64,000 nucleotides of DNA from Aerococcus loyolae (lineage in GTDB: Bacteria; Bacillota; Bacilli; Lactobacillales; Aerococcaceae). A model generated the notes under the pieces. That model had not been told where the DNA came from and searched no databases. It saw only the letters and a list, made by a program, of their open reading frames with translations. Positions 44,470 to 53,531 of the stretch are shown piece by piece. The stretch is from positions 1,054,001 through 1,118,000 of the forward strand of contig NZ_CP126958.1 in NCBI RefSeq assembly GCF_002871915.2, in the 5' to 3' direction. Every line of letters starts with the position of its first letter. Positions within the stretch are counted from its first letter, which is position 1. The translations under genes were made by a program, and so were the position numbers.

Positions 44470-45522
44470 CTACATATTAGTTTCATCAACCTTACCAGTA
44501 ACTGATTTAGTACCTAATAAACCACCAAGGCATGATAGGACACAGCCTAATAAGACACCAACAAATGCCCAGATTGAGCCTTGTGAGATACCATCTGAAA
44601 CATCATCAGCATCTTGACGTAATTGTTGAATATTACTGTCAAGTTGTTGTTGGGTGCTTTGAATGGCATTATTAGCATTTTCAATTTGGTTACGTGCTTC
44701 ATTAGCAGCTTGGTTATAACCATCAATAATATTTTGAGTAGTTTCTTCAGCTTCTTGTTGAGTTAAATCAGTGTTAGAAGCAATGGCGTTAGAAACAGCC
44801 TCTTGGTCTACATTTTCTGAAATATTGTCAACACGGCTAGTTAATGAATCAGCCAAGTCGTTAAATACTTGTTCAGAATTTTGTGGATTTACGACAACTT
44901 CACGAGCTGCGTTAGCAATATCATTTACCGCGCCGTTTAATTGGTCGGATAAATATTCTGGTTGTAATTCGCGAATATCAGTATCTCTTAAGACTTCTTG
45001 AACGTCTTGGTTAAGATTTTGAATATCTTGATCATTCACATCAATATTGTTTGCTAAAGCATTTACGCCTTCACTTACAGCATCTCCAGCATTTGAAGCA
45101 ACACTTGTGACAGCGTCACCAGCAACACTAGCAGTTTGACCAATAACATTACCAGCAAAACCTAGAACAGAAGCAACAATTTGTCCTAGTAATACAACAG
45201 TTACCACTAGGGAAATTGCCCATGATAAAAAGCCATGGACCGCGCCTACTCGACGTGCAGTTACCCCAGCAACAAAGCCTGATCCTAAAAATGATAGTGC
45301 TAATGAAATAACTGACCAGACCATGACACCGGTACCGACACCATCAAGTGGATTTTGTGCACTTGGTTGGATCATACCAAATCCAATGGCATTTCCAATT
45401 AAGGAAAAAGTAATTAATAAAGCAATAAAAGTTACTAGGCCAGCAAATACAGCTCCCCAGGATAAGTTATACCCGGCTTCTGCATCGTTAGCACCTAGAT
45501 AGGTTCTAAAACGATTTCTCAT
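44470..45522 (-). CDS. Membrane protein with large helical domain (often named CAP-Gly protein)
   Basis: A 350-residue protein. Three membrane helices (about 20-45, 65-90, 95-120) precede a long Asn/Gln/Asp-rich helical region (about 125-315) with heptad-like spacing. A final membrane helix (about 320-342) follows. The N-terminal block NLSWGAVFAGLVTFIALLIT resembles lactobacillus proteins annotated as CAP-Gly proteins, although no CAP-Gly motif is visible. The helical part is probably extracytoplasmic. Function unknown; envelope stress or cell-surface structure is a guess. Confidence 0.65.
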   Translation of the reverse strand: MRNRFRTYLGANDAEAGYNLSWGAVFAGLVTFIALLITFSLIGNAIGFGMIQPSAQNPLDGVGTGVMVWSVISLALSFLGSGFVAGVTARRVGAVHGFLSWAISLVVTVVLLGQIVASVLGFAGNVIGQTASVAGDAVTSVASNAGDAVSEGVNALANNIDVNDQDIQNLNQDVQEVLRDTDIRELQPEYLSDQLNGAVNDIANAAREVVVNPQNSEQVFNDLADSLTSRVDNISENVDQEAVSNAIASNTDLTQQEAEETTQNIIDGYNQAANEARNQIENANNAIQSTQQQLDSNIQQLRQDADDVSDGISQGSIWAFVGVLLGCVLSCLGGLLGTKSVTGKVDETNM

Positions 45523-45694
45523 AAAATCACTCCTTTTAAAATAATATATAATATTGTATTAAACAAAGCAAGCGAAAGCCCTTGAAATAACTAATATTCA
45601 TACAATCAGTTAAAAATATTGTATTATTATTTCTAAATATCTATAAACAGTTTAAAAACTAGTAAGCGAATAATTTTAATAATTACCTACAAAG

Positions 45695-45722
45695 AAAAAA
45701 GGCCAGATAAAAATCCAGCCTT
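45695..45722 (-). terminator. Terminator of brnQ
   Basis: On the minus strand GGCTGGA pairs with TCTGGCC and is followed by six T; it starts only a few bases after the brnQ stop. Confidence 0.85.
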
Positions 45723-45727
45723 CTCGC

Positions 45728-47053
45728 TTATTCTGCATAACCCTTAATGATCTTCCCTCGGTAACTACCATGCTGAATTTTCCACACTATAGTACCTATA
45801 CCTGCTCCCAAAAGAGCCATGGTCACCCAACCAAAACCTTGGGGGCCAAAGGGAACTACTCGAACAATATTCTCGAAGATTTTAGGAGCAAAATCTAATT
45901 GAACAAGCGCTTCAATCACCGTATAGATAGTGGTTAATAAGACTGCTCCCTTAGTCGTTCCGTCATTAGGAATATATTTTCTAAATAAACCGATTAAAGT
46001 AACAATGATTCCCAATGGGTAAGCAACTGCAAACAAGGGCTCACTCAATCCAACAATTTTTTCTACCCCGACAGTCCCTTGTACCACACAAAAAATACAA
46101 AAGACAAAAACGATAAAAGTATAGGGATATTTCTGACGAGTAAGCTCTTGGGTAAAGTTTGCCACTGAAGCTAACAATCCCGTAGCAGTTGTTAAGCAAG
46201 CTAAGGTTATAGCGAAGGAAAGAATAATTTTTCCAGCGCCACCAATAGTTTGCTCAACGATGGCAATTAATAACTGGGTTCTTTCAATATCAGGGCTATA
46301 AATCGTTGAAGCTGTAGCCCCTAGCCATAACAAGCTACCATAAATGAACAATAATAAGGCGCTAGCTATAACAGATGCCCAGATAGTCATCCGCATCCCT
46401 GCTTGGCGGTTATATTTTTTATGTCTAATTGTCATAATCATGACACTAGAAAAGAGTAAGCCAGTGATTAAATCCCCCATTTGATAACCTTCGGTAAAAG
46501 CCCAACCGAAGCTATTATCGACTTGGGCAGCCCCCATATTGGGGCTGACTGGGTTAATCATACCAAAAATAATAATTCCAATGACCATTGCAATCAAAGC
46601 AGGCGTAAGATAGCGTCCAATCTTATCAACTACGCCCAATTGATCAACAGTGAGGAAGTAAACAACAGTAAAGAAAACAATTAAAACGACATAGTTAGGT
46701 AACCAAGGGAACAAGGAACGAAAACCTACCTCATAAGTCGTTGCACCAGTACGTGGGATTAAAATAAATAAGGCAATTAAATACATGGTAATGCAGTTAA
46801 AGACCTTATAAAACCAGGGAGCAATTGGTTCAGAAACTGCTTTTACCGATCCCCCACCTTTAACAATAGCTACCATCGATAAGACCGGCACTAATATCGC
46901 GGTTAAAGCCAAACCAATAACACTGGCAGACCAATTTTCTCCTACAATAATTCCCATATAAGGAGGAAAAACCAAATTACCTGCTCCAAAAAAAGTAGCA
47001 AACAAGGTAAAACCTACCACGATCGTATCTACAATAAAGCGCCTATTTTTCAT
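45728..47053 (-). CDS. brnQ: Branched-chain amino acid permease BrnQ (LIVCS family)
   Basis: A 441-residue carrier with twelve predicted membrane helices that imports Leu, Ile and Val with Na+ or H+. The start DTIVVGFTLFATFFGAGNLV and the blocks GLALTAILVPVLSMVAIVKGGG and PFGPQGFGWV are typical of the family. The ribosome site GAAAGG overlaps the stop codon of a short leader ORF located 13 bp upstream, so translation of the two is probably connected. Confidence 0.95.
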   Translation of the reverse strand: MKNRRFIVDTIVVGFTLFATFFGAGNLVFPPYMGIIVGENWSASVIGLALTAILVPVLSMVAIVKGGGSVKAVSEPIAPWFYKVFNCITMYLIALFILIPRTGATTYEVGFRSLFPWLPNYVVLIVFFTVVYFLTVDQLGVVDKIGRYLTPALIAMVIGIIIFGMINPVSPNMGAAQVDNSFGWAFTEGYQMGDLITGLLFSSVMIMTIRHKKYNRQAGMRMTIWASVIASALLLFIYGSLLWLGATASTIYSPDIERTQLLIAIVEQTIGGAGKIILSFAITLACLTTATGLLASVANFTQELTRQKYPYTFIVFVFCIFCVVQGTVGVEKIVGLSEPLFAVAYPLGIIVTLIGLFRKYIPNDGTTKGAVLLTTIYTVIEALVQLDFAPKIFENIVRVVPFGPQGFGWVTMALLGAGIGTIVWKIQHGSYRGKIIKGYAE

Positions 47054-47061
47054 AAAACCAA

Positions 47062-47113
47062 ACCTTTCAGTATAAGTATAGGGCTGAACCTTTCAGTATA
47101 AGTATAGGGCTGA
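47062..47113 (-). repeat. Perfect 26-bp tandem duplication in the brnQ leader
   Basis: Two identical 26-bp units (47062-47087 and 47088-47113), each starting TCAGCCCTATACTTATACTG on the minus strand and ending in the AAAGG ribosome site. The unit is not a multiple of three, so the duplication changes the reading frame of the leader ORF that crosses it. Confidence 0.95.
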
Positions 47114-47159
47114 TCGTCAACTCATATAAAGCTGTTAAAAGAAGAACGATTAAAAGCAT
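47067..47159 (-). CDS. Putative branched-chain-rich leader peptide of brnQ
   Basis: A 30-codon ORF beginning MLLIVLLLTALYELTISP, with a usable ribosome site (TAGGTG, 6 bases before ATG 47159). Eleven Leu, four Ile and one Val make 16 of 30 residues. It ends 13 bp before brnQ, the branched-chain amino acid permease gene. This composition and position fit a leader peptide whose translation slows when Leu/Ile/Val are scarce. It could instead be a very small membrane peptide. No terminator lies between it and brnQ, so any control would be translational. Confidence 0.5.
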   Translation of the reverse strand: MLLIVLLLTALYELTISPILILKGSALYLY

Positions 47160-47253
47160 TATTCACCTACTAAAGGCTGATTTAAGGACAGGATTTAACA
47201 TATCAATTTGCCCTAGGTCGCTTTAAAAGTTCCCTATATCTATTAGTATTTTT

Positions 47254-47267
47254 ATTTCATGTGAAAT
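47254..47267. promoter_or_regulatory. Perfect 14-bp palindrome in the brnQ upstream region
   Basis: ATTTCATGTGAAAT: six-base arms around two central bases, about 200 bp upstream of brnQ. It may be a repressor site; it does not match the full CodY consensus. Confidence 0.3.
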
Positions 47268-47449
47268 TGATAATACGCTATTTAGTGTGAAGTAATAAAG
47301 CTTTGCGCTTTTTATACGCAGATATTATCTATCATGAAGTCCACATCTCAGCGCCCATAAAATCGTTATTCACCAATTAAATATTTACATTTAAAAGTTG
47401 TTTTCACATAAATTAATTAGGCTAAATCTCCAATTTACCAATAGGAAAA

Positions 47450-47501
47450 GCGACTTCTTCTTATAAAGAAGTCGCCTTCAACAACTTATTCTATTATTAT
47501 A
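47450..47501 (-). promoter_or_regulatory. Possible distal promoter and first hairpin of the brnQ leader
   Basis: A minus-strand TATAAT (47496-47501) without a good -35 is followed shortly by a 9-bp hairpin (47450-47458 with 47467-47475) and TTTT. If used, it gives brnQ a leader of over 400 nt or a short attenuated RNA. Between this hairpin and the leader ORF (47160-47449) I see no T-box or known riboswitch motif. Confidence 0.35.
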
Positions 47502-47563
47502 CCATTTTTGCTAAGTAGCAAAATATTTTTATTTAATTATTTTATATACAATAAAACAAGGAG

Positions 47564-47752
47564 GTGAGGAAGGATCAGGGAGCGCAATTCCTTGAAAAAA
47601 GATGTAAAGATCGGCTTGCTGATCGTTCAACTTTTCTGAAAGGACATCCCTTCCCCCTTCCAACTCAACTATAAGGATGTGAGGACGCCGCTAACGACTT
47701 GAATGACAAGGCCGGCTATTTCCTATCTGATGAACGATTTGAACAGCTATAG
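47564..47752 (+). pseudogene. Probable gene remnant or structured RNA
   Basis: A strong AAGGAGG (47558-47564) precedes a frame of 62 codons that is broken by TAA at 47672-47674. The second half reads AANDLNDKAGYFLSDERFEQL before TAG, which looks protein-like. A different frame near 47592 reads KKDVKIGLL, like the start of YtxH-type proteins, so at least one frameshift may be involved. The region also shows long-range pairing (ATCGTTCA 47622-47629 with TGAACGAT 47731-47738), so a small RNA is an alternative. Confidence 0.35.
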
Positions 47753-47826
47753 TAAAAAAACAACCGTTTAAGAATATTTCAGAGCAATTCATTAACAGGC
47801 TTTACTTTGAATGCAACCAATAAAAA

Positions 47827-47851
47827 GAGGCTAGACCTCTTGTCCAGCCTC
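47827..47851 (-). terminator. Terminator of greA
   Basis: Ten-base arms (GAGGCTGGAC with GTCTAGCCTC) and TTTTT on the minus strand, 16 bp after the greA stop. Confidence 0.88.
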
Positions 47852-47866
47852 CTTCAATTAACTTTA

Positions 47867-48346
47867 TTAAGCAGTTTCTACTGCGAGGATTCTAACACTG
47901 AAAGCCCCGCCAGGAGTTTCAATTTCAACTTCATCGCCAACCTTTTTACCAATTAAGGCATTAGCAATTGGTGACTCATTTGAAATTTTACCACCAAGGG
48001 GATCTGCTTCAGCTTTACCGACAATTTCGTATTCTTCCTCTTCACCATCAGGAAGTTCTTGAAATTTAACCCGTTTACCAATGCTTACCGTATCCTTACC
48101 CAAGGCATCAGGGTCAACAATTTCAGCATAACGGATCATATTTTCGATTTTAGCAATTTGACTTTCCAAAATGGATTGTTCATTTTTAGCGGATTCATAT
48201 TCTGAATTTTCTGATAAGTCCCCAAATGAACGAGCAACCTTGATTCGGCTAATCACTTCAGGGCGCTTATTTAATTTTAAATCTTCTAATTCCGCTTCTA
48301 AACGTTCCTTACCTTCTACGGTCATTGGGAAAGTTTGTTCTGACAT
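47867..48346 (-). CDS. greA: Transcription elongation factor GreA
   Basis: A 159-residue factor that rescues backtracked RNA polymerase by stimulating transcript cleavage. An N-terminal coiled coil with the conserved tip acids ([17 protein letters not shown]) and a C-terminal FKBP-like domain ([22 protein letters not shown]) are intact. AGGAGA precedes the ATG. It follows mltG, as in Bacillus-type genomes. Confidence 0.97.
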   Translation of the reverse strand: MSEQTFPMTVEGKERLEAELEDLKLNKRPEVISRIKVARSFGDLSENSEYESAKNEQSILESQIAKIENMIRYAEIVDPDALGKDTVSIGKRVKFQELPDGEEEEYEIVGKAEADPLGGKISNESPIANALIGKKVGDEVEIETPGGAFSVRILAVETA

Positions 48347-48428
48347 CTAACATTCTCCTAACACATACGATTAAAATATACAAAATAATACCATATTACT
48401 AACTTTTTAGCAATGTAAATATGGTTTT

Positions 48429-49571
48429 TTATTGTTCTTGCAGCTTGGCATCCTCTGGACTAACGTATTCTTGAACTAATTGATCATGTTCTTCGTAAGT
48501 TTTTGAGAAATAAACCTTCCCAGTACTTAAATCAGCTACAAAATACATATAATCATTAGGGGTTGGGTTTAAGGCCGCTTGGATAGCACTCTCACTTGGA
48601 TTATTAAAGGGACCAGGTCCTAAACCAGTATTTTGGTAGAGATTATATGGCGAATCAATCATGGTATCTTCGATAGTCACATAGGTAGAATGCTCATTAT
48701 GGGCGTAATTCAAGGTAATATCCGATTGTAGGGGCATATTCTCGGCTAAACGGTTATAGAAGACCCCTGATACCATCTTACGATCTTCGTCAGTAGAAGC
48801 TTCTTTCTCAATAATTGAAGCTAGGGTTAAGATTTCATGCCAGGAAAGACTCTGTTGTTTTAAGGCATCACTATACTTTTGTCTAATAGTCTCACTAGCT
48901 GCCAGCATTTTATCAACAAAACTTTCTACGGTATCAGATTGAGTTAATTCATAGGTAGCCGGGAAAAGGTAACCTTCCAAGGGATAGCGTAATTGGTCAT
49001 TATTCACCACAGCTTTGAGTAATTCTGGATACTTGGCCGCTTCTTCTGCCAATAAGTCCTCTGAATTAATCCGCTTCAAGGCTTCTTCCTGAGTAATTCC
49101 AAAATAATCTGCCATCACTTGAGCAATTTCTTCGACATTCATACCCTCTTTGACTAAGACCGCTTGAGTAGCCGGACCTTGGGCATGTGAAAGTTGATTC
49201 ATGACTTCGCCAAAGCCAGACGAAGTTTTCAATTGATAGCTTCCTGCCTGAATTGGATCATGATTGGATAGGCGGAGGTAGATCTTGAAGAGACTTTCAT
49301 TAAAAATGACATCATTTTCGCTAAGAATATGGGCAATTTGACTAGTACTTGCTCCCTGAGGAATGGTCACCTGGGTTTCTTTTTCCTCTCCAAAGCCACC
49401 AGTAGCTACTAAAGTTCCCATTAATAGCGCAAAGACAATACAGATAAGGAGCAAGGTAATAATAATCCAGCGGATAATCCGATTAGCCTGAACATTTTCT
49501 TGTTTTTCTAAAGCATTGACCCCAGCCTGGTCTCGCTTTACTCTTTTTTTCTTTTCTTCATCATTAAACAT
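48429..49571 (-). CDS. mltG: Endolytic murein transglycosylase MltG
   Basis: A 380-residue YceG-like enzyme that cuts nascent glycan strands. A basic cytosolic N-terminus, one membrane helix (about 32-55), a LysM-like region (TIPQGASTSQIAHILSEN) and the catalytic domain with the essential Glu in TLASIIEKEAS and the ending block NPTPNDYMYFVADLSTGKVYF. It acts on the outer face of the membrane in peripheral wall growth. Confidence 0.94.
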   Translation of the reverse strand: MFNDEEKKKRVKRDQAGVNALEKQENVQANRIIRWIIITLLLICIVFALLMGTLVATGGFGEEKETQVTIPQGASTSQIAHILSENDVIFNESLFKIYLRLSNHDPIQAGSYQLKTSSGFGEVMNQLSHAQGPATQAVLVKEGMNVEEIAQVMADYFGITQEEALKRINSEDLLAEEAAKYPELLKAVVNNDQLRYPLEGYLFPATYELTQSDTVESFVDKMLAASETIRQKYSDALKQQSLSWHEILTLASIIEKEASTDEDRKMVSGVFYNRLAENMPLQSDITLNYAHNEHSTYVTIEDTMIDSPYNLYQNTGLGPGPFNNPSESAIQAALNPTPNDYMYFVADLSTGKVYFSKTYEEHDQLVQEYVSPEDAKLQEQ

Positions 49572-49710
49572 CGTGCTTCCTCATTTCATAATAAAAAGAC
49601 TCTGCTTTGAACAAAATAAGCTATTATGCATTTTACTGATAAAGATGCTATTTGTAAACTTAGAGCCAAAAATTTAACCAGAATGAAACATTTATCTTAT
49701 CATCACATAA

Positions 49711-49793
49711 AAAGAGGCGGTGACCAAAGTCACAGCCCCATAGGTCAACCGCCATTAAAAATAAAAGAGAATATGACCTCATATCATATTCTC
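49711..49793 (-). terminator. Two tandem terminators after the yrzB-like gene
   Basis: Hairpin A (49767-49776 with 49784-49793) is followed by TTTTATTTTT. Hairpin B (49716-49725 with 49743-49753) is followed by TCTTTTT, both on the minus strand. They separate the alaS-yrzB unit from mltG. Confidence 0.85.
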
Positions 49794-49803
49794 TTTACTT
49801 GGC

Positions 49804-50085
49804 TTATTGATTTAAGTTTGGGTCTTGAACGAAAGTGTTAAACACTTCCTCTACCATATCCCATTCTTCTTCACTTTCAATTGGCAATAAGCTACCTTCT
49901 CCGTCTTCGCCCTCTTCATAGGCATAGGCTTCAATATTTAATTCTTCGCCCTCCTCTTCGGCTGGGTACACTAAGACGTAAGATTTATTCAAATCTTTCG
50001 AGTCGAAACTAAAGAGAATTTTATATAAACGCTCATTACCTTCTTCATCATATAAAGTAATTAAATTATCTAAATCTTCAGCCAT
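49804..50085 (-). CDS. DUF1292 family protein (YrzB-like)
   Basis: A 93-residue strongly acidic protein matching DUF1292 ([19 protein letters not shown], then [10 protein letters not shown], then [13 protein letters not shown]). The family is always found with ruvX and ireB, and its function is not established. The ATG at 50085 has AAGGAG upstream; 16 bp separate it from ruvX. Confidence 0.9.
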   Translation of the reverse strand: MAEDLDNLITLYDEEGNERLYKILFSFDSKDLNKSYVLVYPAEEEGEELNIEAYAYEEGEDGEGSLLPIESEEEWDMVEEVFNTFVQDPNLNQ

Positions 50086-50101
50086 ACAATGCTCCTTCAT
50101 A

Positions 50102-50524
50102 CTAATGTGAATGACTATCTAAATAGTTCTGTAAAATGAGAACAGCAGCTAACTTATCGATTACCTTTTTACGTTTCTTCCGGCTCACATCTGCCGCCTC
50201 AATCAGAAAGCGTTCCGATTGCTGGGTGGTTAACCGTTCATCCTGATAAAAAACTGGTAAGTCGAATAATTCAATAGCCATATCGCCATAATGACGCGAT
50301 GCCTCAGCTCTAGGGCCTTCAGTGTTATTCATATTTTTAGGCAATCCAATAACGAGCTTTTCCACTTGATAATCTTCAATTAATTGCCTTAAGCGTGAAA
50401 ACCCGAACTCCCCTGCCTCTTCGTCAATTTTAATGGTTTCGATTCCTTGGGCAGTCCAGCCAAAAGGGTCACTTATGGCTACGCCAACCGTTTTAGAACC
50501 CACATCCAACCCCATAATGCGCAT
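50102..50524 (-). CDS. ruvX: YqgF/RuvX-type RNase H-fold nuclease
   Basis: A 140-residue protein with the start [17 protein letters not shown] (first catalytic Asp), the [16 protein letters not shown] loop and [15 protein letters not shown]. Family members process 16S rRNA ends and were named putative Holliday junction resolvases. It is 2 bp from ireB, in the conserved ireB-ruvX-yrzB order. Confidence 0.94.
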   Translation of the reverse strand: MRIMGLDVGSKTVGVAISDPFGWTAQGIETIKIDEEAGEFGFSRLRQLIEDYQVEKLVIGLPKNMNNTEGPRAEASRHYGDMAIELFDLPVFYQDERLTTQQSERFLIEAADVSRKKRKKVIDKLAAVLILQNYLDSHSH

Positions 50525-50526
50525 AC

Positions 50527-50790
50527 TTATTCTCGACCACTTTGCTTCATATAGCTTTTAACAAGTTCTTCTAATAACTCATCGCGTTCATGGTAACGAA
50601 TAAGATTTCTAGCTTGATTGTGACGTGGGATATACGCAGGATCGCCAGATAATAGATATCCTACAATTTGATTGATTGGATTGTAGCCCTTGCTTACTAG
50701 GGCGTCATAAACTATTTCAAGTGTCTCTTTTACATCTTTTTCTTTACTTTCATCGAAGCGAAAGAGTACTGTTTCATCTTTTCCACTCAT
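50527..50790 (-). CDS. ireB: IreB (UPF0297) family regulator
   Basis: An 87-residue protein with the family core [38 protein letters not shown] (residues 28-65). In Enterococcus faecalis IreB is a substrate of the Ser/Thr kinase IreK and lowers cephalosporin resistance; its role here is inferred from that. GGAGGTG precedes the ATG. It lies between alaS and ruvX. Confidence 0.93.
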   Translation of the reverse strand: MSGKDETVLFRFDESKEKDVKETLEIVYDALVSKGYNPINQIVGYLLSGDPAYIPRHNQARNLIRYHERDELLEELVKSYMKQSGRE

Positions 50791-50852
50791 TTAGACACCT
50801 CCACATCATTTTGAATCTATTGTAACGAAAAATCTAGCGACTAACAAGCACT

Positions 50853-53504
50853 TTATTTATTCAAGACTTCCTCTAAAGCCTTAAGTGCATCAGGAATACC
50901 GGCTGGGTTCTTACCACCTGCTTGAGCAAGTTCAGGACGGCCACCCCCGCCACCATTAATATAAGGAGCGAGTCCCTTAATAATGTCACCAGCTTTAAGC
51001 CCTTCTTTAACCTTATCAGCCGAAACAGCAACTAACATATTGGCTTTATCTCCATTAGCTGTAGCAAGAACGAGGACATCTGAATAGTTATTTTGTTTCC
51101 ATTCATCACTAATTGCCCGCAAGTCATCCATGGTTTTATGTTCGAGTTCCTCAGCAATGTAACGAACCCCATTACTTTCTTTAACGGCATCAAAGATTTG
51201 ACTAGCAGCCATTTGGTTAGCCTTGGCATGGAGTGATTCTACTTCAGATTCTAGGCTCTTACGTTCACCTTCCAATTGTTGGAGACGGTGTGGTACATCT
51301 TCCGCTTTTTTAACCTTCAAATCATCGCGAACTTGGTTTAAGAGACCTAACTTAGCTTCATAGTATTCATAAGCAGCTTTTGAAGTCAAGGCTTCAATCC
51401 GACGTACTCCAGAACCAATCCCTGATTCGGAAATAATCTTAAAGAGACCAATGAACCCGGTATTCTTAACGTGAGTCCCACCACAAAGTTCCATAGACCA
51501 GTCGTCAATATTGATCACGCGGATTTCATCATGTAATTTAAGGTATTTTTCGCCGAAGAGCGCGATAGCCCCATGTTCCTTAGCCGCTTTAACCGTGGTA
51601 AAGATAGTTTCAACCGGGATTTGTTCCCAAATTTTTTCATTAACTCGTCTTTCAACTTCTTCAAGTTGTTCTGGACTTACTTGTCCAAAATAAGTGAAGT
51701 CAAAACGGAGATAATGGTCATCAAGTAAGGAGCCCGCTTGGTTAACTTGTTCACCTAAAACATCTTTTAAGACCCGGTGTAATAAGTGAGTAGCGGTGTG
51801 ATTATTACGGATTAAGCGACGACGAGCGCTGTCCACTTCTAAGCGAACTTCTTGACCCACACTAATCGGTTGAACGGTGTCAATATAATGTAAGTTTTGG
51901 TCATTAGGAGCGTGTTTAGTATCACGGATATAACCTAATAATTCGCCATCCAAATTGTAAAGCTTACCTGAGTCACCAACTTGTCCACCACGTTCACCGT
52001 AGAATGGGGTTTTTTCAGCAATGAAATAGGCCTTGCTATTCGCTGGTGCCTCTTGACTGATTTCATCTTGGTAAACAATGGCATTGATCTTAGTTTCTGT
52101 AACATCTTCTTCATAACCGGTAAAGTGAGAAGGTACATCAATTTCACCGAGTACTGTTGATTGAACCGCAAGTCCACCTTGGTCTTTTCTAGCCGCACGT
52201 GCCCGTTCTTTTTGTTCTTCCATGGCCTGATTAAAGCCATCAATATCAACAGAAAAACCTTTTTCAGCCAGGTATTCCTCAGTCAGTTCTAATGGGAAAC
52301 CATAAGTATCGTATAATTTGAAGGCGGATTGGCCGTCGAGTGAATTTTCACCAGATTCTTCCAATTCAGCGATTTTGTTTTTAATAATATTTTCACCGTC
52401 AGCGATAGTTTCTTGGAAGCGTTTTTCCTCACGATCAACAACTTCTTGAATAATGGCTTCCTTTTCTTTTAATTCTGGATAATGTTTTTCCATCTTGTCA
52501 GCCACAATTGGAACCAATTTAGCTAAGAAACTCCCTTGGATGCCTAAACGACGTCCGTACATCACGCTACGACGGATCAAACGACGTAAAATGTAGCCCC
52601 GGCCTTCATTTGATGGTAAGGCATTGTCACCCACTGCAAAACTAACGGCGCGGATATGGTCAGCAATAACCTTCATTGCGGTATCAGTTTCCTTGCTTTC
52701 CCCATATTTTTTACCATCAGATAATTTTTCAACTTCTTTAATCAGTGGGAATAAGAGGTCGGTTTCGAAGTTTGTTGGGGTTTCTTGTAGGACAGAGGCA
52801 ATTCGTTCCAGTCCCATCCCAGTATCCACGTTATGTTGTTTTAATTTTTCATAGCTACCATCAGGCATGTGATTAAATTCAGAGAAAACAATGTTCCAAA
52901 TTTCTAGATAACGTTCATTTTCTCCCCCAGGAAACATTTCTGGATCATCATCGTCAAGATCTTGATAAGCTTTCCCCCGGTCAAAGAAAATTTCCGTGTC
53001 AGGACCACAAGGACCGGCACCTAAATCCCAAAAGTTATCTTCTAAAGAAACAAAGTGATCTTCTGATAAACCTGTCACCTTTTGCCACAATCCATGAGAG
53101 ACATCGTCATCAGGATAGTAAGTCATATAAAGCAGCTCAGGATCCAGTCCTAGCCATTTTTCATCAGTTAAGAATTCCCAAGCCCAAGGAATAACTTCTT
53201 CCTTAAAGTAATCCCCTACTGACCAGTTACCAAGCATTTCAAAGAAGGTTTGGTGGCGAGCGGTCACTCCAACATTTTCAATATCGTTTGTCCGAATACA
53301 TTTTTGCGCATTAGCAATTCTTGGATTTTCCGGCACTTCTGACCCATCTAAGTAATGTTTTAGGGCAGCAACCCCAGAGTTCATCCAAAGTAAAGTGGGA
53401 TCATTGTCTGGAACTAGGGAAGCACTAGGGTAGATATCGTGTCCCTTACCCTTCCAAAAATCCATCCACATTTGACGTACTTCTTCACCCGTTAATTTCT
53501 TCAT
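50853..53504 (-). CDS. alaS: Alanyl-tRNA synthetase
   Basis: An 883-residue class II synthetase. N-terminal catalytic domain (VPDNDPTLLWMNSGVAALK, then IRTNDIENVGVTARHQTFFEMLGNWSVGDYF), editing domain with HTATHLLHRVL and CGGTHV zinc ligands, and a C-terminal Ala domain with glycine-rich GGGGGRPELAQAGG. Length is standard. It is preceded by a T-box leader and heads the alaS-ireB-ruvX-yrzB set. Confidence 0.98.
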   Translation of the reverse strand: MKKLTGEEVRQMWMDFWKGKGHDIYPSASLVPDNDPTLLWMNSGVAALKHYLDGSEVPENPRIANAQKCIRTNDIENVGVTARHQTFFEMLGNWSVGDYFKEEVIPWAWEFLTDEKWLGLDPELLYMTYYPDDDVSHGLWQKVTGLSEDHFVSLEDNFWDLGAGPCGPDTEIFFDRGKAYQDLDDDDPEMFPGGENERYLEIWNIVFSEFNHMPDGSYEKLKQHNVDTGMGLERIASVLQETPTNFETDLLFPLIKEVEKLSDGKKYGESKETDTAMKVIADHIRAVSFAVGDNALPSNEGRGYILRRLIRRSVMYGRRLGIQGSFLAKLVPIVADKMEKHYPELKEKEAIIQEVVDREEKRFQETIADGENIIKNKIAELEESGENSLDGQSAFKLYDTYGFPLELTEEYLAEKGFSVDIDGFNQAMEEQKERARAARKDQGGLAVQSTVLGEIDVPSHFTGYEEDVTETKINAIVYQDEISQEAPANSKAYFIAEKTPFYGERGGQVGDSGKLYNLDGELLGYIRDTKHAPNDQNLHYIDTVQPISVGQEVRLEVDSARRRLIRNNHTATHLLHRVLKDVLGEQVNQAGSLLDDHYLRFDFTYFGQVSPEQLEEVERRVNEKIWEQIPVETIFTTVKAAKEHGAIALFGEKYLKLHDEIRVINIDDWSMELCGGTHVKNTGFIGLFKIISESGIGSGVRRIEALTSKAAYEYYEAKLGLLNQVRDDLKVKKAEDVPHRLQQLEGERKSLESEVESLHAKANQMAASQIFDAVKESNGVRYIAEELEHKTMDDLRAISDEWKQNNYSDVLVLATANGDKANMLVAVSADKVKEGLKAGDIIKGLAPYINGGGGGRPELAQAGGKNPAGIPDALKALEEVLNK

Positions 53505-53531
53505 AATGTGTTAAAACCTCCTATAAAATAA

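Noticed and set aside
47062..47113. Possible CRISPR-like repeat
   Set aside because: Only two copies, directly adjacent with no spacer and no cas genes; it is a simple tandem duplication within the brnQ leader.
47054..47450. T-box leader for brnQ
   Set aside because: Some amino acid transporter genes have T-boxes, but the conserved GGTGG-type T-box sequence and its terminator are absent here on the brnQ strand.
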